From positions 1 to 61,069 of the forward strand of contig CALJGK010000060.1 of the NCBI GenBank assembly GCA_938075195.1: a stretch of 61,069 nucleotides of DNA. Reading direction: 5' to 3'. Shown here in pieces: positions 28,914 through 37,656 of the stretch. The stretch comes from an uncultured SAR86 cluster bacterium. GTDB lineage: Bacteria; Pseudomonadota; Gammaproteobacteria; Magnimaribacterales; Magnimaribacteraceae. Below the pieces are notes generated by a model. That model did not search any database, was not told the DNA's origin, and was given only the letters and a program-made list of their open reading frames with translations. Numbering within the stretch: position 1 is the stretch's first letter; each line of letters starts with the position of its first letter. The position numbers were made by a program, and so were the translations under genes.

Positions 28914-30560
28914 TTAGAGCTTTGAGCTCATTTCTTTTATGCGGTGATTCAGAATCTCATCATTTTCAGAATAATCTACAGGACAATCTATTAAATGCAC
29001 TCCATCAGCTGCCATGCATTTTTCAATAATTTCCTTGAATTCTTGAGAGCTATTAACTCTATAACCTTTAGCGCCATAGCTTTCTGCATATTTTACAAAA
29101 TCTGGATTACCAAATGAGAGGCCAAAATCATCAAAGCCTTGATTTTCCTGTTTCCATCTAACCATTCCATAGCCAGAGTCATTGAGTATTAAAACTATAA
29201 GGTTTAAACCCATTCGAACAGCTGTTTCTAGTTCTTGGCTATTCATCATAAATCCACCATCTCCACAAATTGAAATTACAACTTTATCTGGATTAAGCAT
29301 TTTTGCTGCCATAGCAGAAGGTAGTCCTGCTCCCATACTAGCCAAGGCATTATCAAGAAGAACTGTATTGGGAAAAAGAGCAGGATATCCTCTTGCAAAC
29401 CAGATTTTATATACTCCATTATCCAACGTTATAATTCCATCATTCGGCAGCACATTCCTAAGTTGTCTCACTAGGTAAGGAGGGAAAATTGGAAATCTAT
29501 CATCACTTCTAATTTCTTTAGAATATTCTAGATGAGCAAATCTTGCGGCAAGCATATCTTTGAAGTCCCAATGTTCTTGAACTCGAAGATTCTCTTTCAG
29601 TTGCCAAATTGCATTAGAAATATCACCAACAATTTGCACTTGCGGAAAATAAACGGGGTCGATTTCAGCAGAAGTATGATTTATATGAATTACTTTTGGG
29701 CCATCTGATTTCATAAAAAAAGGTGGTTTCTCAATATCGTCGTGACCCACTGTAATAATTAAATCTGATTTTTCTATTGCTGCATGAACAAAGTCGCCAG
29801 AAGATAGAGCGGCACAACCTAAAAAGCAAAGATGCCTTTCATCTACCACTCCCTTGCCTAGCTGAGTTGTTACAAAAGGAATTTTTGTTTTGTCTATAAA
29901 TTCAAATAGCATTTTTCGAGTGAGATTTCTATTAGCACCACCACCTAGAACTAAGATGGGTGACTTTGATTTTTCAATCAACGCTACCGCATTGGTTATT
30001 GCTTTCAAATCTGCTATAGGTCTTCTGGCAATACTCCTTTCAATGGGTTGCTCTTTTGTTTCTTCCACTGCAATGTCCTCAGGCAGTTCTATATGAACTG
30101 CACCTGGACGTTCTTCCTCAGCCAATCTAAATGCCTCTCTTACCCTTGCAGGGATAATCTCAGCTGAAGCTATCTGATAGCTAGACTTTGTTATCGGACC
30201 CATAACATCAACAATATCTAATATCTGAAACTTACCTTGTTTTGAACTTTTAATAGGTTTTTGACCGGTGATCATGACCATAGGCATGCCGCCGAGTTGG
30301 GCATAAGCTGCTGCAGTTACCAGATTAGTTGCCCCAGGGCCTAAAGTAGATAAACAAACTCCTGCTTTTCCGGTAAGCCTTCCATAAGTCGCAGCCATAA
30401 AACCTGCAGCTTGCTCATGACGAGTTAAGATAAGTTTTATTTTTTTTGATTTAGATAAACTTTGAAGAAAATCTAAGTTTTCTTCTCCAGGTAGGCCAAA
30501 AATATATTCGACACCTTCCTCTTCTAAACATGCTATCAGCAGATCAGATCCTTTGATCAT
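28914..30560 (-). CDS. ThDP-dependent acetolactate-synthase-like enzyme (large subunit)
   Basis: A 548-residue ThDP enzyme with three domains. The N-terminal catalytic glutamate is in LTRHEQAAGF, the FGLPGEENLDFL and LSTLGPGATNLVTA segments follow, and the ThDP/Mg motif runs from CGDGGFMMNSQE to LNDSGYGMV. This pattern fits acetolactate synthases and close relatives. No regulatory small subunit (ilvN/ilvH) and no other branched-chain gene is adjacent, so it may instead be a catabolic or carboligase member. It precedes the acylating aldehyde dehydrogenase on the same strand. AAGGA before the ATG. Confidence 0.85.
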   Translation of the reverse strand: MIKGSDLLIACLEEEGVEYIFGLPGEENLDFLQSLSKSKKIKLILTRHEQAAGFMAATYGRLTGKAGVCLSTLGPGATNLVTAAAYAQLGGMPMVMITGQKPIKSSKQGKFQILDIVDVMGPITKSSYQIASAEIIPARVREAFRLAEEERPGAVHIELPEDIAVEETKEQPIERSIARRPIADLKAITNAVALIEKSKSPILVLGGGANRNLTRKMLFEFIDKTKIPFVTTQLGKGVVDERHLCFLGCAALSSGDFVHAAIEKSDLIITVGHDDIEKPPFFMKSDGPKVIHINHTSAEIDPVYFPQVQIVGDISNAIWQLKENLRVQEHWDFKDMLAARFAHLEYSKEIRSDDRFPIFPPYLVRQLRNVLPNDGIITLDNGVYKIWFARGYPALFPNTVLLDNALASMGAGLPSAMAAKMLNPDKVVISICGDGGFMMNSQELETAVRMGLNLIVLILNDSGYGMVRWKQENQGFDDFGLSFGNPDFVKYAESYGAKGYRVNSSQEFKEIIEKCMAADGVHLIDCPVDYSENDEILNHRIKEMSSKL

Positions 30561-30595
30561 TTTTTTTCCTTATTTATAAATTATTAGTATAGACT

Positions 30596-30790
30596 TTAGT
30601 CTCTTTCCTCAATCCAAAGCATCTGGATAGTTTCTAAAATCTTTTCATTCGATTTGTTAGGGTCATCCTGGAAATTATCTAGAGCAACGACCATGTCCCT
30701 TAAGTCAGTAAAGAGAATATATGTTGGATCCGTATCAGGATGATTCTCATAGAGATCAATGGCTATTTCATTTACATCTGTCCACAACAT
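30596..30790 (-). CDS. iscX: Fe-S assembly protein IscX
   Basis: A 64-residue acidic protein of the IscX/YfhJ family, shown by the start WTDVNEIAIDLYENHPDTDP and FTDLRDMVVAL. IscX binds IscS and iron and tunes cluster synthesis. It lies two bases after fdx and closes the isc operon, its usual place in gammaproteobacteria. Confidence 0.93.
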   Translation of the reverse strand: MLWTDVNEIAIDLYENHPDTDPTYILFTDLRDMVVALDNFQDDPNKSNEKILETIQMLWIEERD

Positions 30791-30792
30791 AA

Positions 30793-31131
30793 TTAATTTT
30801 GTTCAGAAACCATATTAATAGTATATCTGGGCAATTCTATTTCTAGATCATCTTCGCCTATCACAACTTGACAGCTCAATCTTGATTCAGGCTCTAAGCC
30901 CCAAGCTTTATCTAACATATCCTCTTCCGCCTCGGATGCTTCTTCAAGGTCTAAAAAACCTTTTTTAACTAAAACATGACATGTCGTACAGGCGCAAGAG
31001 AGTTCGCAGGCATGTTCAATTGAAATCTTATTGTCTAGAAGAGCCTCACAAATAGTATCCCCGGCTTTTCCTTCGATAACTGCTCCATCAGGACACATGT
31101 CAGGATGAGGATAAACTTTTATTTTTGCCAT
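30793..31131 (-). CDS. fdx: ISC-type [2Fe-2S] ferredoxin
   Basis: A 112-residue adrenodoxin-like ferredoxin that donates electrons for cluster assembly on IscU. The cluster cysteines are seen in CELSCACTTC and in the later LSCQVV. The usual hscB and hscA genes before it are missing; it directly follows iscA after 23 bp. Confidence 0.95.
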   Translation of the reverse strand: MAKIKVYPHPDMCPDGAVIEGKAGDTICEALLDNKISIEHACELSCACTTCHVLVKKGFLDLEEASEAEEDMLDKAWGLEPESRLSCQVVIGEDDLEIELPRYTINMVSEQN

Positions 31132-31154
31132 TTGTAATTACAAATAGAAGCATA

Positions 31155-31529
31155 TTAAATATCTACTTCGAAACTCTCACCACATCCGCATACAGCCTTA
31201 ACATTTGGGTTAAGGAACTTCACACCTTGATTTACTCCTTCTATAGTGAAATCAACTTTAGTACCTTTCAAGTATTTATATGAAGCTGGGTCTATAAAAA
31301 CTTTCAAATCTGAAAAATCAAAAATTAGATCATCTTTAGTTTCTTCGTCTACAAAGTCCATAGAATAAGTGTAACCAGTACAGCCTGAAGATTCTAAAAC
31401 TTCGAATCTTATGCCTCTTCCAGAACGCCTAGTTTTTAGGCTATTTTTGAAATGATCTAGAGCTGAATCAGTTAAATCAAATCTATTCGGATTGAAAGTC
31501 GTTGGAGAACTAATTGAAGTATTTTCCAT
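31155..31529 (-). CDS. iscA: A-type Fe-S carrier protein IscA
   Basis: A 124-residue HesB-family protein with the three conserved cysteines in SSGCTGYTYSM and the CGCGESF tail. It delivers Fe-S clusters to apoproteins. It has an N-terminal extension of about 17 residues (MENTSISSPTTFNPNRF) beyond the core length of 107. It lies four bases after iscU. Confidence 0.93.
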   Translation of the reverse strand: MENTSISSPTTFNPNRFDLTDSALDHFKNSLKTRRSGRGIRFEVLESSGCTGYTYSMDFVDEETKDDLIFDFSDLKVFIDPASYKYLKGTKVDFTIEGVNQGVKFLNPNVKAVCGCGESFEVDI

Positions 31530-31532
31530 AGA

Positions 31533-31937
31533 TCACAGTTTTGATTCATAGTCTGCTACAGCTTGATGGATACTATCTTCAGCTAAGACAGAACAATGAA
31601 TTTTTATTGAAGGTAGTTCTAGAGCTTCTGCTATATCTTTATTTTTTATCTCTTTTGCCTCTTCTAGGGTCTTTCCTTTAAGCATATTCACTAATTCGCT
31701 AGAAGAAGCTATTGCAGAACCACATCCGTAAGTTTTGAATTTTACATCGTTAATAATATGAGAATTATCTTTTTTTTCACATTTTATCTGTAACCTCATC
31801 ACGTCTCCGCAAGCGGGTGCTCCTACCATTCCGGTTCCAATATCTGAATCTGTGGGATCCCATCTTCCAACACTATGCTTCTCAGGCTCTCTAAGAGTAT
31901 CTTCGAATTTTTGTATAACCTTTTTACTATATGCCAT
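31533..31937 (-). CDS. iscU: Fe-S cluster scaffold IscU
   Basis: The 134-residue scaffold has the three cluster cysteines (43 in GAPACGD, 72 in YGCGSA, 115 in KIHC) and the aspartate of CGD. The chaperone-recognition motif, normally LPPVK, reads LPSIK here (residues 108-112, bases 31602-31616). In E. coli the HscA chaperone binds that motif; the hscBA genes are absent from this operon. Clusters are built here from IscS sulfur and passed to IscA or apoproteins. Confidence 0.96.
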   Translation of the reverse strand: MAYSKKVIQKFEDTLREPEKHSVGRWDPTDSDIGTGMVGAPACGDVMRLQIKCEKKDNSHIINDVKFKTYGCGSAIASSSELVNMLKGKTLEEAKEIKNKDIAEALELPSIKIHCSVLAEDSIHQAVADYESKL

Positions 31938-31958
31938 AAATTTAACCTTTATTTAAAA

Positions 31959-33173
31959 TTAGTGCTCGACCCATTCAACTGAATCTAAATCTACTCCATC
32001 TTTGTACATGTCCCAAAGCGGAGATAAAAGCCTTAATTTCTCAACTGAATCTCTCACGAGGTTTACAGTATAATCTACTTCTTCTTCTGTGGTGAATCTG
32101 CCAAGCCCAAAACGAATAGAACTATGCGCCAATTCGTCTTTGAGGCCTATCGCCCTCAAAACATAAGAAGGCTCAAGGCTAGCTGAAGTGCAAGCAGAAC
32201 CTGAGGAGACTGCTATATCCTTAAGAGCCATGATCAAAGACTCTCCCTCTACAAAATTAAAACTAACATTGAGAAACCCAGCTGCTCTTTCTTGCTCATC
32301 TCCATTGAGATAAACTTCTTCCATATCTTTCAAACCATTCCAAAATTTATCCCTAAGATGTTTAATTCTGAGATTATCTGAGATCATGTCTTCCTTGGCT
32401 ATCTTGAAGGCCTCTCCCATTCCGACTATTTGATGAGTGGCTAATGTACCAGACCTCATACCTCTTTCATGGCCACCACCATGAATTTGTGCTTCCAGTC
32501 TTATTCTAGGTTTTCTCCTTGCATACATGGCTCCAATGCCTTTAGGACCATAAGTTTTATGAGCAGAGAAGGACATCAAATCAACCTCTAAGTCTGAAAG
32601 GTCAATAGCCACCTTACCGGTACTTTGAGCAGCATCTACATGGTAAATTATTCCTTTTTCTCTTGTTAGCTCGCCTATCTCTTTTATATTATTTATGACC
32701 CCAATCTCATTGTTAACATGCATTATGGAAACGAGAGTTGTTTGTTCAGTTATTGCTTCTTTAACCATATCAGCATTGACTATCCCATTGCTGCCAGGGT
32801 CTAAATAAGTGACCTCGAAACCTTGTCTTTCTAGCTGCCTACAGCTATCTAGTACGGCCTTGTGTTCTACTTTAGAAGTGATGATGTGATTTCCTTTTGA
32901 TTTATTGAATAAGGCTGCACCTTTAATTGCTAGATTATCAGATTCAGTAGCTCCAGATGTCCAAACGATCTCTCTAGGATCGCAGTTTACTAATTCGGCA
33001 ACATTAGACCTTGCCTCTTCTGCTGCCTCTTCTGCTTTCCATCCGAAAGCATGCGATCTAGAAGCGGGATTACCGAAGTTACCATCCAAAGAAAGGCATT
33101 CTTGCATCTTTTTTACAACTCTTGGATCTGCTGGGGTAGTAGATGCATAGTCGAAATATATTGGAAGTTTCAT
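31959..33173 (-). CDS. iscS: cysteine desulfurase IscS
   Basis: A 404-residue PLP enzyme that makes persulfide from cysteine. It begins [18 protein letters not shown] and has the PLP-lysine segment [15 protein letters not shown] and the catalytic cysteine loop [14 protein letters not shown]. Length is standard. It lies five bases after iscR. It may also supply the TusA protein encoded at 9399. Confidence 0.97.
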   Translation of the reverse strand: MKLPIYFDYASTTPADPRVVKKMQECLSLDGNFGNPASRSHAFGWKAEEAAEEARSNVAELVNCDPREIVWTSGATESDNLAIKGAALFNKSKGNHIITSKVEHKAVLDSCRQLERQGFEVTYLDPGSNGIVNADMVKEAITEQTTLVSIMHVNNEIGVINNIKEIGELTREKGIIYHVDAAQSTGKVAIDLSDLEVDLMSFSAHKTYGPKGIGAMYARRKPRIRLEAQIHGGGHERGMRSGTLATHQIVGMGEAFKIAKEDMISDNLRIKHLRDKFWNGLKDMEEVYLNGDEQERAAGFLNVSFNFVEGESLIMALKDIAVSSGSACTSASLEPSYVLRAIGLKDELAHSSIRFGLGRFTTEEEVDYTVNLVRDSVEKLRLLSPLWDMYKDGVDLDSVEWVEH

Positions 33174-33177
33174 ATTT

Positions 33178-33630
33178 TTATCCTGAAGTAATCAAAAGGT
33201 TATTTACCAATTGTTTTTTTTCTTTAAAGTTATTATTAATCACATCATCTAGAGATTTATTCATTAAAAAAAGGTCGACCTCATTATTCAATTCCGTCCA
33301 TAGATTGTGAGCTAAACATTTTGAACCAGCGCTACAATTTCCCTCACCTCCACACTGAGTGGCATCCATCTTTCTTTCTACAGCAGCAATTATTTCACCA
33401 ATTTTTATATCTGAATTTGGTCTAGTTAACCTATACCCTCCTCCAGGTCCTCTAAGGGAGGTTAAAATTCCTGCCTTTCTCAAATATCGAAATAACTGCT
33501 CTAAATATGCAGCGGGTATAGATTGCCTTTCTGCGATTTCTGAAATAGCTACAAACGAATTTTTTTCGTAATTCATGGCTAAATCCAGAGACGCGGTTAC
33601 TGCATATTTGCCTCGTGTCGTAAGATTCAC
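33178..33630 (-). CDS. iscR: Fe-S-sensing transcription factor IscR
   Basis: A 150-residue Rrf2-type regulator with an N-terminal winged helix ([19 protein letters not shown]) and cluster ligands Cys93, Cys99, Cys105 and His108, with the same spacing as E. coli IscR. It represses the isc operon when holding a [2Fe-2S] cluster. The start is GTG at 33630 with no Shine-Dalgarno; a -10 element ends six bases upstream, so the mRNA may be leaderless. An IscR-type operator overlaps the promoter. Confidence 0.95.
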   Translation of the reverse strand: MNLTTRGKYAVTASLDLAMNYEKNSFVAISEIAERQSIPAAYLEQLFRYLRKAGILTSLRGPGGGYRLTRPNSDIKIGEIIAAVERKMDATQCGGEGNCSAGSKCLAHNLWTELNNEVDLFLMNKSLDDVINNNFKEKKQLVNNLLITSG

Positions 33631-33636
33631 TTGATT

Positions 33637-33670
33637 ATTTTACTAATTCCCGACTAATTTTGTCAAGATT
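33637..33670 (-). promoter_or_regulatory. iscR promoter with overlapping type 1 IscR binding site
   Basis: On the minus strand TTGACA (33666-33661) is followed after 18 bp by TAAAAT (33642-33637). The 25 bp at 33646-33670 match the E. coli type 1 IscR consensus at about 21 positions by eye. They include the two half-sites CTTGAC and AGTCGGG around an AT-rich centre. As in E. coli, the site covers the -35 region, implying autorepression by holo-IscR. Confidence 0.75.
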
Positions 33671-33691
33671 AGATTTCTTAATAAATAATTA

Positions 33692-33705
33692 AGGTACATG
33701 TACCT
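33692..33705. promoter_or_regulatory. 14-bp perfect palindrome between divergent iscR and oxidoreductase genes
   Basis: AGGTACATGTACCT is a perfect palindrome in the 196-bp space between the divergent genes. It lies 22 bp upstream of the IscR site and about 120 bp upstream of the oxidoreductase ATG. A second, spaced inverted repeat (ATTATG-TAC-CATAAT, 33762-33776) lies between it and that gene. Either may be an operator; no regulator was identified. Confidence 0.45.
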
Positions 33706-33826
33706 AAAAAAATATAAGGCTTAAATAAAAAAATAGTATTAATCTTTCAATAATAGGCCAAATTATGTACCATAATAGTGCGCAATAAAATTATTTCTTA
33801 TAAATCTGAATAAATTGGGGTTCGGT

Positions 33827-35830
33827 ATGGAAACTAAATACCTTTTCAAAAGGTACAAAACTTGGTGGGTTAAGGTCGCTGTACCTAAAGAACAAAGAAA
33901 CGAACTTGGATATGATTTAAGACAATCACTCAAAACACACGATCTTGAAGAGGCAAAAAGACTAAGATGGGATGTCGTAGAGAGTTTAAAAACAAAAATT
34001 AAGAGCGAGGACTCTGTTGGCATAATAGAAAAATCAAAGGATCCTATTGAAGTTTATGTTCCTCCTACAGATACAGCATACAACCAGTATTATCATAAAG
34101 TTGTGGATTGCCAGCATGCATGCCCTGCCCATACACCTGTACCTGAATACATAAGACAAATTTCTCAAGGCAACTATAATGAAGCCTATATGCTTAATTG
34201 GGAATCTAATGTATTCCCAGGAATACTTGGAAGAACTTGTGATAGGCCTTGTGAACCTGCGTGCAGAAGGACAAGAACTCATGAAAAAGCAGTAGCCATT
34301 TGCAGACTTAAACGTGTTACGTATGATCACAAAGACGATATTTCTTCTCTTATGCCTGTGCCAGAGAAAAGTAACGGCAAAAAAGTAGGACTAATAGGCG
34401 GAGGTCCGGCATCTCTAACTGTTGCCAGAGATTTAGCCCTTATAGGATATCAATGCACTCTCTTTGAAAGAGATCCCAAAGCAGGCGGACTTATGAGAAC
34501 TAATATTCCATCTTTTAGACTCCCAGAGGAAGTGCTAGATGAAGAAGTAAATCAAGTTATAGACCTTGGTATCAAGACAGAATTCAATTCTGAAATAAAA
34601 AGTATGAAAAAATTACTTGATAAAGACTTTGATGCAATATTTGTTGGAACAGGTGCACCAAAGGGAAGAGATATAAGAATAGAAGGTAGAGAAGAGGCAA
34701 ATAAAAATATTCATATTGGTATTGATTGGTTGACTAGCATTGCTTTTGAGCACACAAAATCCATAGGGAAGAAAGTAATTGTTTTAGGTGGAGGCAATAC
34801 CGCAATGGATTGTTGTCGAACAGCCATAAGATTGGGTGCGGAGGAAGTCAAAGTCACAGTAAGAAGCCCTTTCGATCAGATGAAGGCCTCTGAGTGGGAA
34901 ATTGAGGATGCAATGGGAGAAGGTATACCCATTCATGATAACCATGTACCTAAACGTTTTATTATTCAAGATGGAAAGCTTGTGGGGATGGAATTTGAAA
35001 AGGTTGAAGCAGTATTTGATGAATCTGGAAAGAGAAGTCTTGTGCCTACTGATGAAGAGCCTGTTATTTTTGAATGTGATGACGTGCTAGTTGCTATCGG
35101 ACAAGACAACGCATTTGAATGGATAGAAAGAGATATTGGTATTGATTTTGGGGAATGGGATATGCCAATTGTAGACAAAGTTACCTTTCAATCTTCAAAT
35201 GAAAAAGTTTTTTTTGGAGGAGATGCTGCATGGGGACCTGAAAATATCATTTGGGCAGCTGCTCATGGCCATCAAGCAGCTATTTCAATTGATAGTTTTT
35301 GCAAAAACCAAGATTTATATAAAAGACCTGAACCAAAAACTACTCTTATCAGCCAGAAAATGGGCGTTCATGAATGGTCTTATGATAACGATATTTCTCA
35401 AGCAAAAAGATTTCTAGTGCCTCATGCTGATAAAAAAGATGCTCTAAAAGACTTAAAATTAGAGGTAGAACTTGGCTTCGACGAAGTAACAGCCCTAGAA
35501 GAGGCCCAGCGCTGTCTTAATTGTGATGTACAAACTGCATTCTCTGAAGATTTATGCATTGAGTGCGACGCATGTGTAGATATTTGTCCTACAGATTGTA
35601 TAAGTTTTGTTCATAATGATTCAGAAGAAAACCTTAGAAATAAGTTGAGAATACCGGCTGTAAATCTAAATCAACAAATTTTAGTTTCTGAGCAACTTGA
35701 ACAGACTTCAAGAGTAATGGTTAAAGATGAGGATGTATGTCTTCACTGCGGTTTATGTGCAGAGAGATGTCCAACAGGTGCTTGGGATATGCAGAATTTT
35801 CTATACCAAGAAGCAAAGGTATATTCATGA
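33827..35830 (+). CDS. GltD-like FAD/NAD(P) oxidoreductase with 4Fe-4S domain, carrying an N-terminal integrase-arm-like domain
   Basis: The 667-residue product has three parts. Residues 1-59 (YLFKRYKTWWVKVAVPKEQR, then SLKTHDLEEAKRLRW) resemble the N-terminal domain of phage-type tyrosine recombinases (DUF6538-like). From about residue 85 a GltD-like segment has VDCQHACPAHTPVPEYI, GRTCDRPCEPACRR, and FAD and NAD(P) motifs GLIGGGPASL and VLGGGNTAMD. The C-terminus has two 4Fe-4S sets, CIECDACVDICP and CLHCGLCAERCP. It likely links NAD(P)H to the 2-oxoacid oxidoreductase encoded next; its ATGA stop overlaps that gene. TTG at 33815 is an alternative start. No Met after residue 59 would remove the extra domain cleanly. 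Confidence 0.85.
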   Translation: METKYLFKRYKTWWVKVAVPKEQRNELGYDLRQSLKTHDLEEAKRLRWDVVESLKTKIKSEDSVGIIEKSKDPIEVYVPPTDTAYNQYYHKVVDCQHACPAHTPVPEYIRQISQGNYNEAYMLNWESNVFPGILGRTCDRPCEPACRRTRTHEKAVAICRLKRVTYDHKDDISSLMPVPEKSNGKKVGLIGGGPASLTVARDLALIGYQCTLFERDPKAGGLMRTNIPSFRLPEEVLDEEVNQVIDLGIKTEFNSEIKSMKKLLDKDFDAIFVGTGAPKGRDIRIEGREEANKNIHIGIDWLTSIAFEHTKSIGKKVIVLGGGNTAMDCCRTAIRLGAEEVKVTVRSPFDQMKASEWEIEDAMGEGIPIHDNHVPKRFIIQDGKLVGMEFEKVEAVFDESGKRSLVPTDEEPVIFECDDVLVAIGQDNAFEWIERDIGIDFGEWDMPIVDKVTFQSSNEKVFFGGDAAWGPENIIWAAAHGHQAAISIDSFCKNQDLYKRPEPKTTLISQKMGVHEWSYDNDISQAKRFLVPHADKKDALKDLKLEVELGFDEVTALEEAQRCLNCDVQTAFSEDLCIECDACVDICPTDCISFVHNDSEENLRNKLRIPAVNLNQQILVSEQLEQTSRVMVKDEDVCLHCGLCAERCPTGAWDMQNFLYQEAKVYS

Positions 35831-37647
35831 GTAAAATCAATTCTGTAAATGACTTTGTTATAAAGTTTGCAAATGTTAATGGTTCGGGCTCTGCAAGTGC
35901 TAATCAAATGTTTGCAAAAGGTGTATTCAGATCCGGTATTCCTGTAAGTCCAAAGAATATTTTTCCATCCAATATTCAAGGACTTCCCACGTGGTTTGAA
36001 GTTAGAGTAAATGAAAAAGGATATTTGGGCCGAAGAGAAGGAATAGATATTTCTGTAGCTATGAATCCGCAATCCTATCAAAAAGATGTAGCAGAATTGA
36101 AAGAGAATGGATATCTAATATATGACTCTTCGTGGAAAAGAGAATTTGGTAGAGATGATATAAATGTAATAGAAATCCCCTTAACCAAGCTTTGTGTACA
36201 AGAATTTACGAATCCAAAACAAAGGCTACTTTTTAAAAATCTCGGCTATGTAGGTCTTTTAGCTTCGATCTTAGAGATGGATAAGGATATTTACGTATCT
36301 TTAATTGAAGAACAATTCAAAGGTAAAGAAAAACTTATAGAACCAAATGTAAAAGCGCTTAATATAGGCTACAACTATGCTGAAGAGAATTTTAAAGATT
36401 ATTGTGAAATCAAAGTTCAAAAATCAGATAAAACAGATGGGTTGATACTCACTAGTGGTAATGATGCCGCAGGACTTGGTTGTGTCTATGGAGGTGCAAC
36501 AGTTTGTGCCTGGTACCCAATAACGCCCTCCACTTCTTTGGCAGAATCTTATAGTAAATACAGTGAAAAACTTAGAGTAGAAATAGGAACAGATAAAAAC
36601 AAATTTGCTTTTATTCAGGCAGAAGATGAATTAGCGGCAATGGGTATGACTATAGGAGCTAATTGGAATGGAGCTAGAGCTTTTACTGCAACGAGCGGCC
36701 CAGGTGTTTCTCTGATGAGTGAGTTCATTGGTTTAGCATACTTTGCAGAAGTGCCTACTGTTCTTTTCAATGTGCAAAGAGGAGGCCCTTCAACAGGAAT
36801 GCCTACTCGAACTCAGCAATCAGATATTCTTTGTTCAGCATATGCCTCACATGGAGACACGAAACACGTGCTTCTAATTCCATCAGATCCGAAAGAATGT
36901 TTTGATTTCGCTGTTGAAGCTTTTGATCTTGCAGATAGACTACAAACTCCAGTTATAGTTCTACTGGACCTAGATTTAGGGATGAATGATTGGTCAACAA
37001 AAGAGTTTGAGTGGGATGATTCTAATCAATATGATAGAGGAAAGGTTTTATCTAAAGAGGATTTAGACGGAATAGAAAGATTTGGACGATATTTAGATGT
37101 AGATGGTGATGGCATACCTTACAGAACTTACCCTGGCACACACCCTGAAAAAGGTGCATATTTTACTAGAGGAACTTCTCATGACGAATATGCAGGATAT
37201 ACCGAAGATGGAGTTAAAAATGCGGAGATGCTCACTAGGCTTCTAAAAAAATTCCAAACTGCTTCTTCTCTCGTGCCAGCTCCTGTTTTCAATCAAGAAA
37301 AAAATGCAAGTTCGATGGGAATAATTTATTTTGGAAGCACTGATTGTTCTATGCAAGAAGCTTTAGATGTTCTGGATGAACAAAATCTGAAGATCGATGC
37401 AATGAGGATCAGAGCCTTTCCTTTCAATCTGGAAGTTTGGGAATTCATTGAAGAGCATGATCTATTATTCATAGTAGAACAAAATAGAGATGGTCAAATG
37501 AGGACCTTGATTATGGCCGAAGGCGGAATAATTCCGGACAAACTTGTTTCTATTCTATGTTTTGACGGTCAGCCGATTACTGCTGAACATATTACAAATA
37601 AAATTAATGCTCATCTTTCAGGAAAACCTGCTCTTGCAATGTCTTAA
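35827..37647 (+). CDS. korA: 2-oxoacid:acceptor oxidoreductase, fused gamma-alpha subunit
   Basis: About 606 residues. The N-terminal gamma domain (NVNGSGSASANQMFAKGVFRSG, through GREGIDISVAMNPQS in type) is followed by an alpha domain with GNDAAGLGCVYGGA, the YPITPSTSLAE motif and ATSGPGVSLMSEF. These enzymes oxidatively decarboxylate a 2-oxoacid to its acyl-CoA, passing electrons to Fe-S acceptors. The ATG at 35827 overlaps the stop of the flavoprotein gene; the longer frame upstream from 35737 lies inside that gene and is rejected. The 2-oxoacid (2-oxoglutarate, pyruvate or branched-chain) cannot be decided from sequence. Confidence 0.9.
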   Translation: MSKINSVNDFVIKFANVNGSGSASANQMFAKGVFRSGIPVSPKNIFPSNIQGLPTWFEVRVNEKGYLGRREGIDISVAMNPQSYQKDVAELKENGYLIYDSSWKREFGRDDINVIEIPLTKLCVQEFTNPKQRLLFKNLGYVGLLASILEMDKDIYVSLIEEQFKGKEKLIEPNVKALNIGYNYAEENFKDYCEIKVQKSDKTDGLILTSGNDAAGLGCVYGGATVCAWYPITPSTSLAESYSKYSEKLRVEIGTDKNKFAFIQAEDELAAMGMTIGANWNGARAFTATSGPGVSLMSEFIGLAYFAEVPTVLFNVQRGGPSTGMPTRTQQSDILCSAYASHGDTKHVLLIPSDPKECFDFAVEAFDLADRLQTPVIVLLDLDLGMNDWSTKEFEWDDSNQYDRGKVLSKEDLDGIERFGRYLDVDGDGIPYRTYPGTHPEKGAYFTRGTSHDEYAGYTEDGVKNAEMLTRLLKKFQTASSLVPAPVFNQEKNASSMGIIYFGSTDCSMQEALDVLDEQNLKIDAMRIRAFPFNLEVWEFIEEHDLLFIVEQNRDGQMRTLIMAEGGIIPDKLVSILCFDGQPITAEHITNKINAHLSGKPALAMS

Positions 37648-37656
37648 GGAAATGAT

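Noticed and set aside
28914-30560. Possibility that the ThDP enzyme is sulfoacetaldehyde acetyltransferase (Xsc), which would fit a taurine pathway with the dehydrogenase.
   Set aside because: The FGLPGEENLDFL and LSTLGPGATNLV segments fit acetolactate-synthase-like proteins and not the Xsc N-terminus; no pta or taurine gene is adjacent.
35737-35826. Longer N-terminus for the korA subunit from 35737.
   Set aside because: It lies inside the flavoprotein gene in another frame; the ATG at 35827 overlapping the stop gives the family start.
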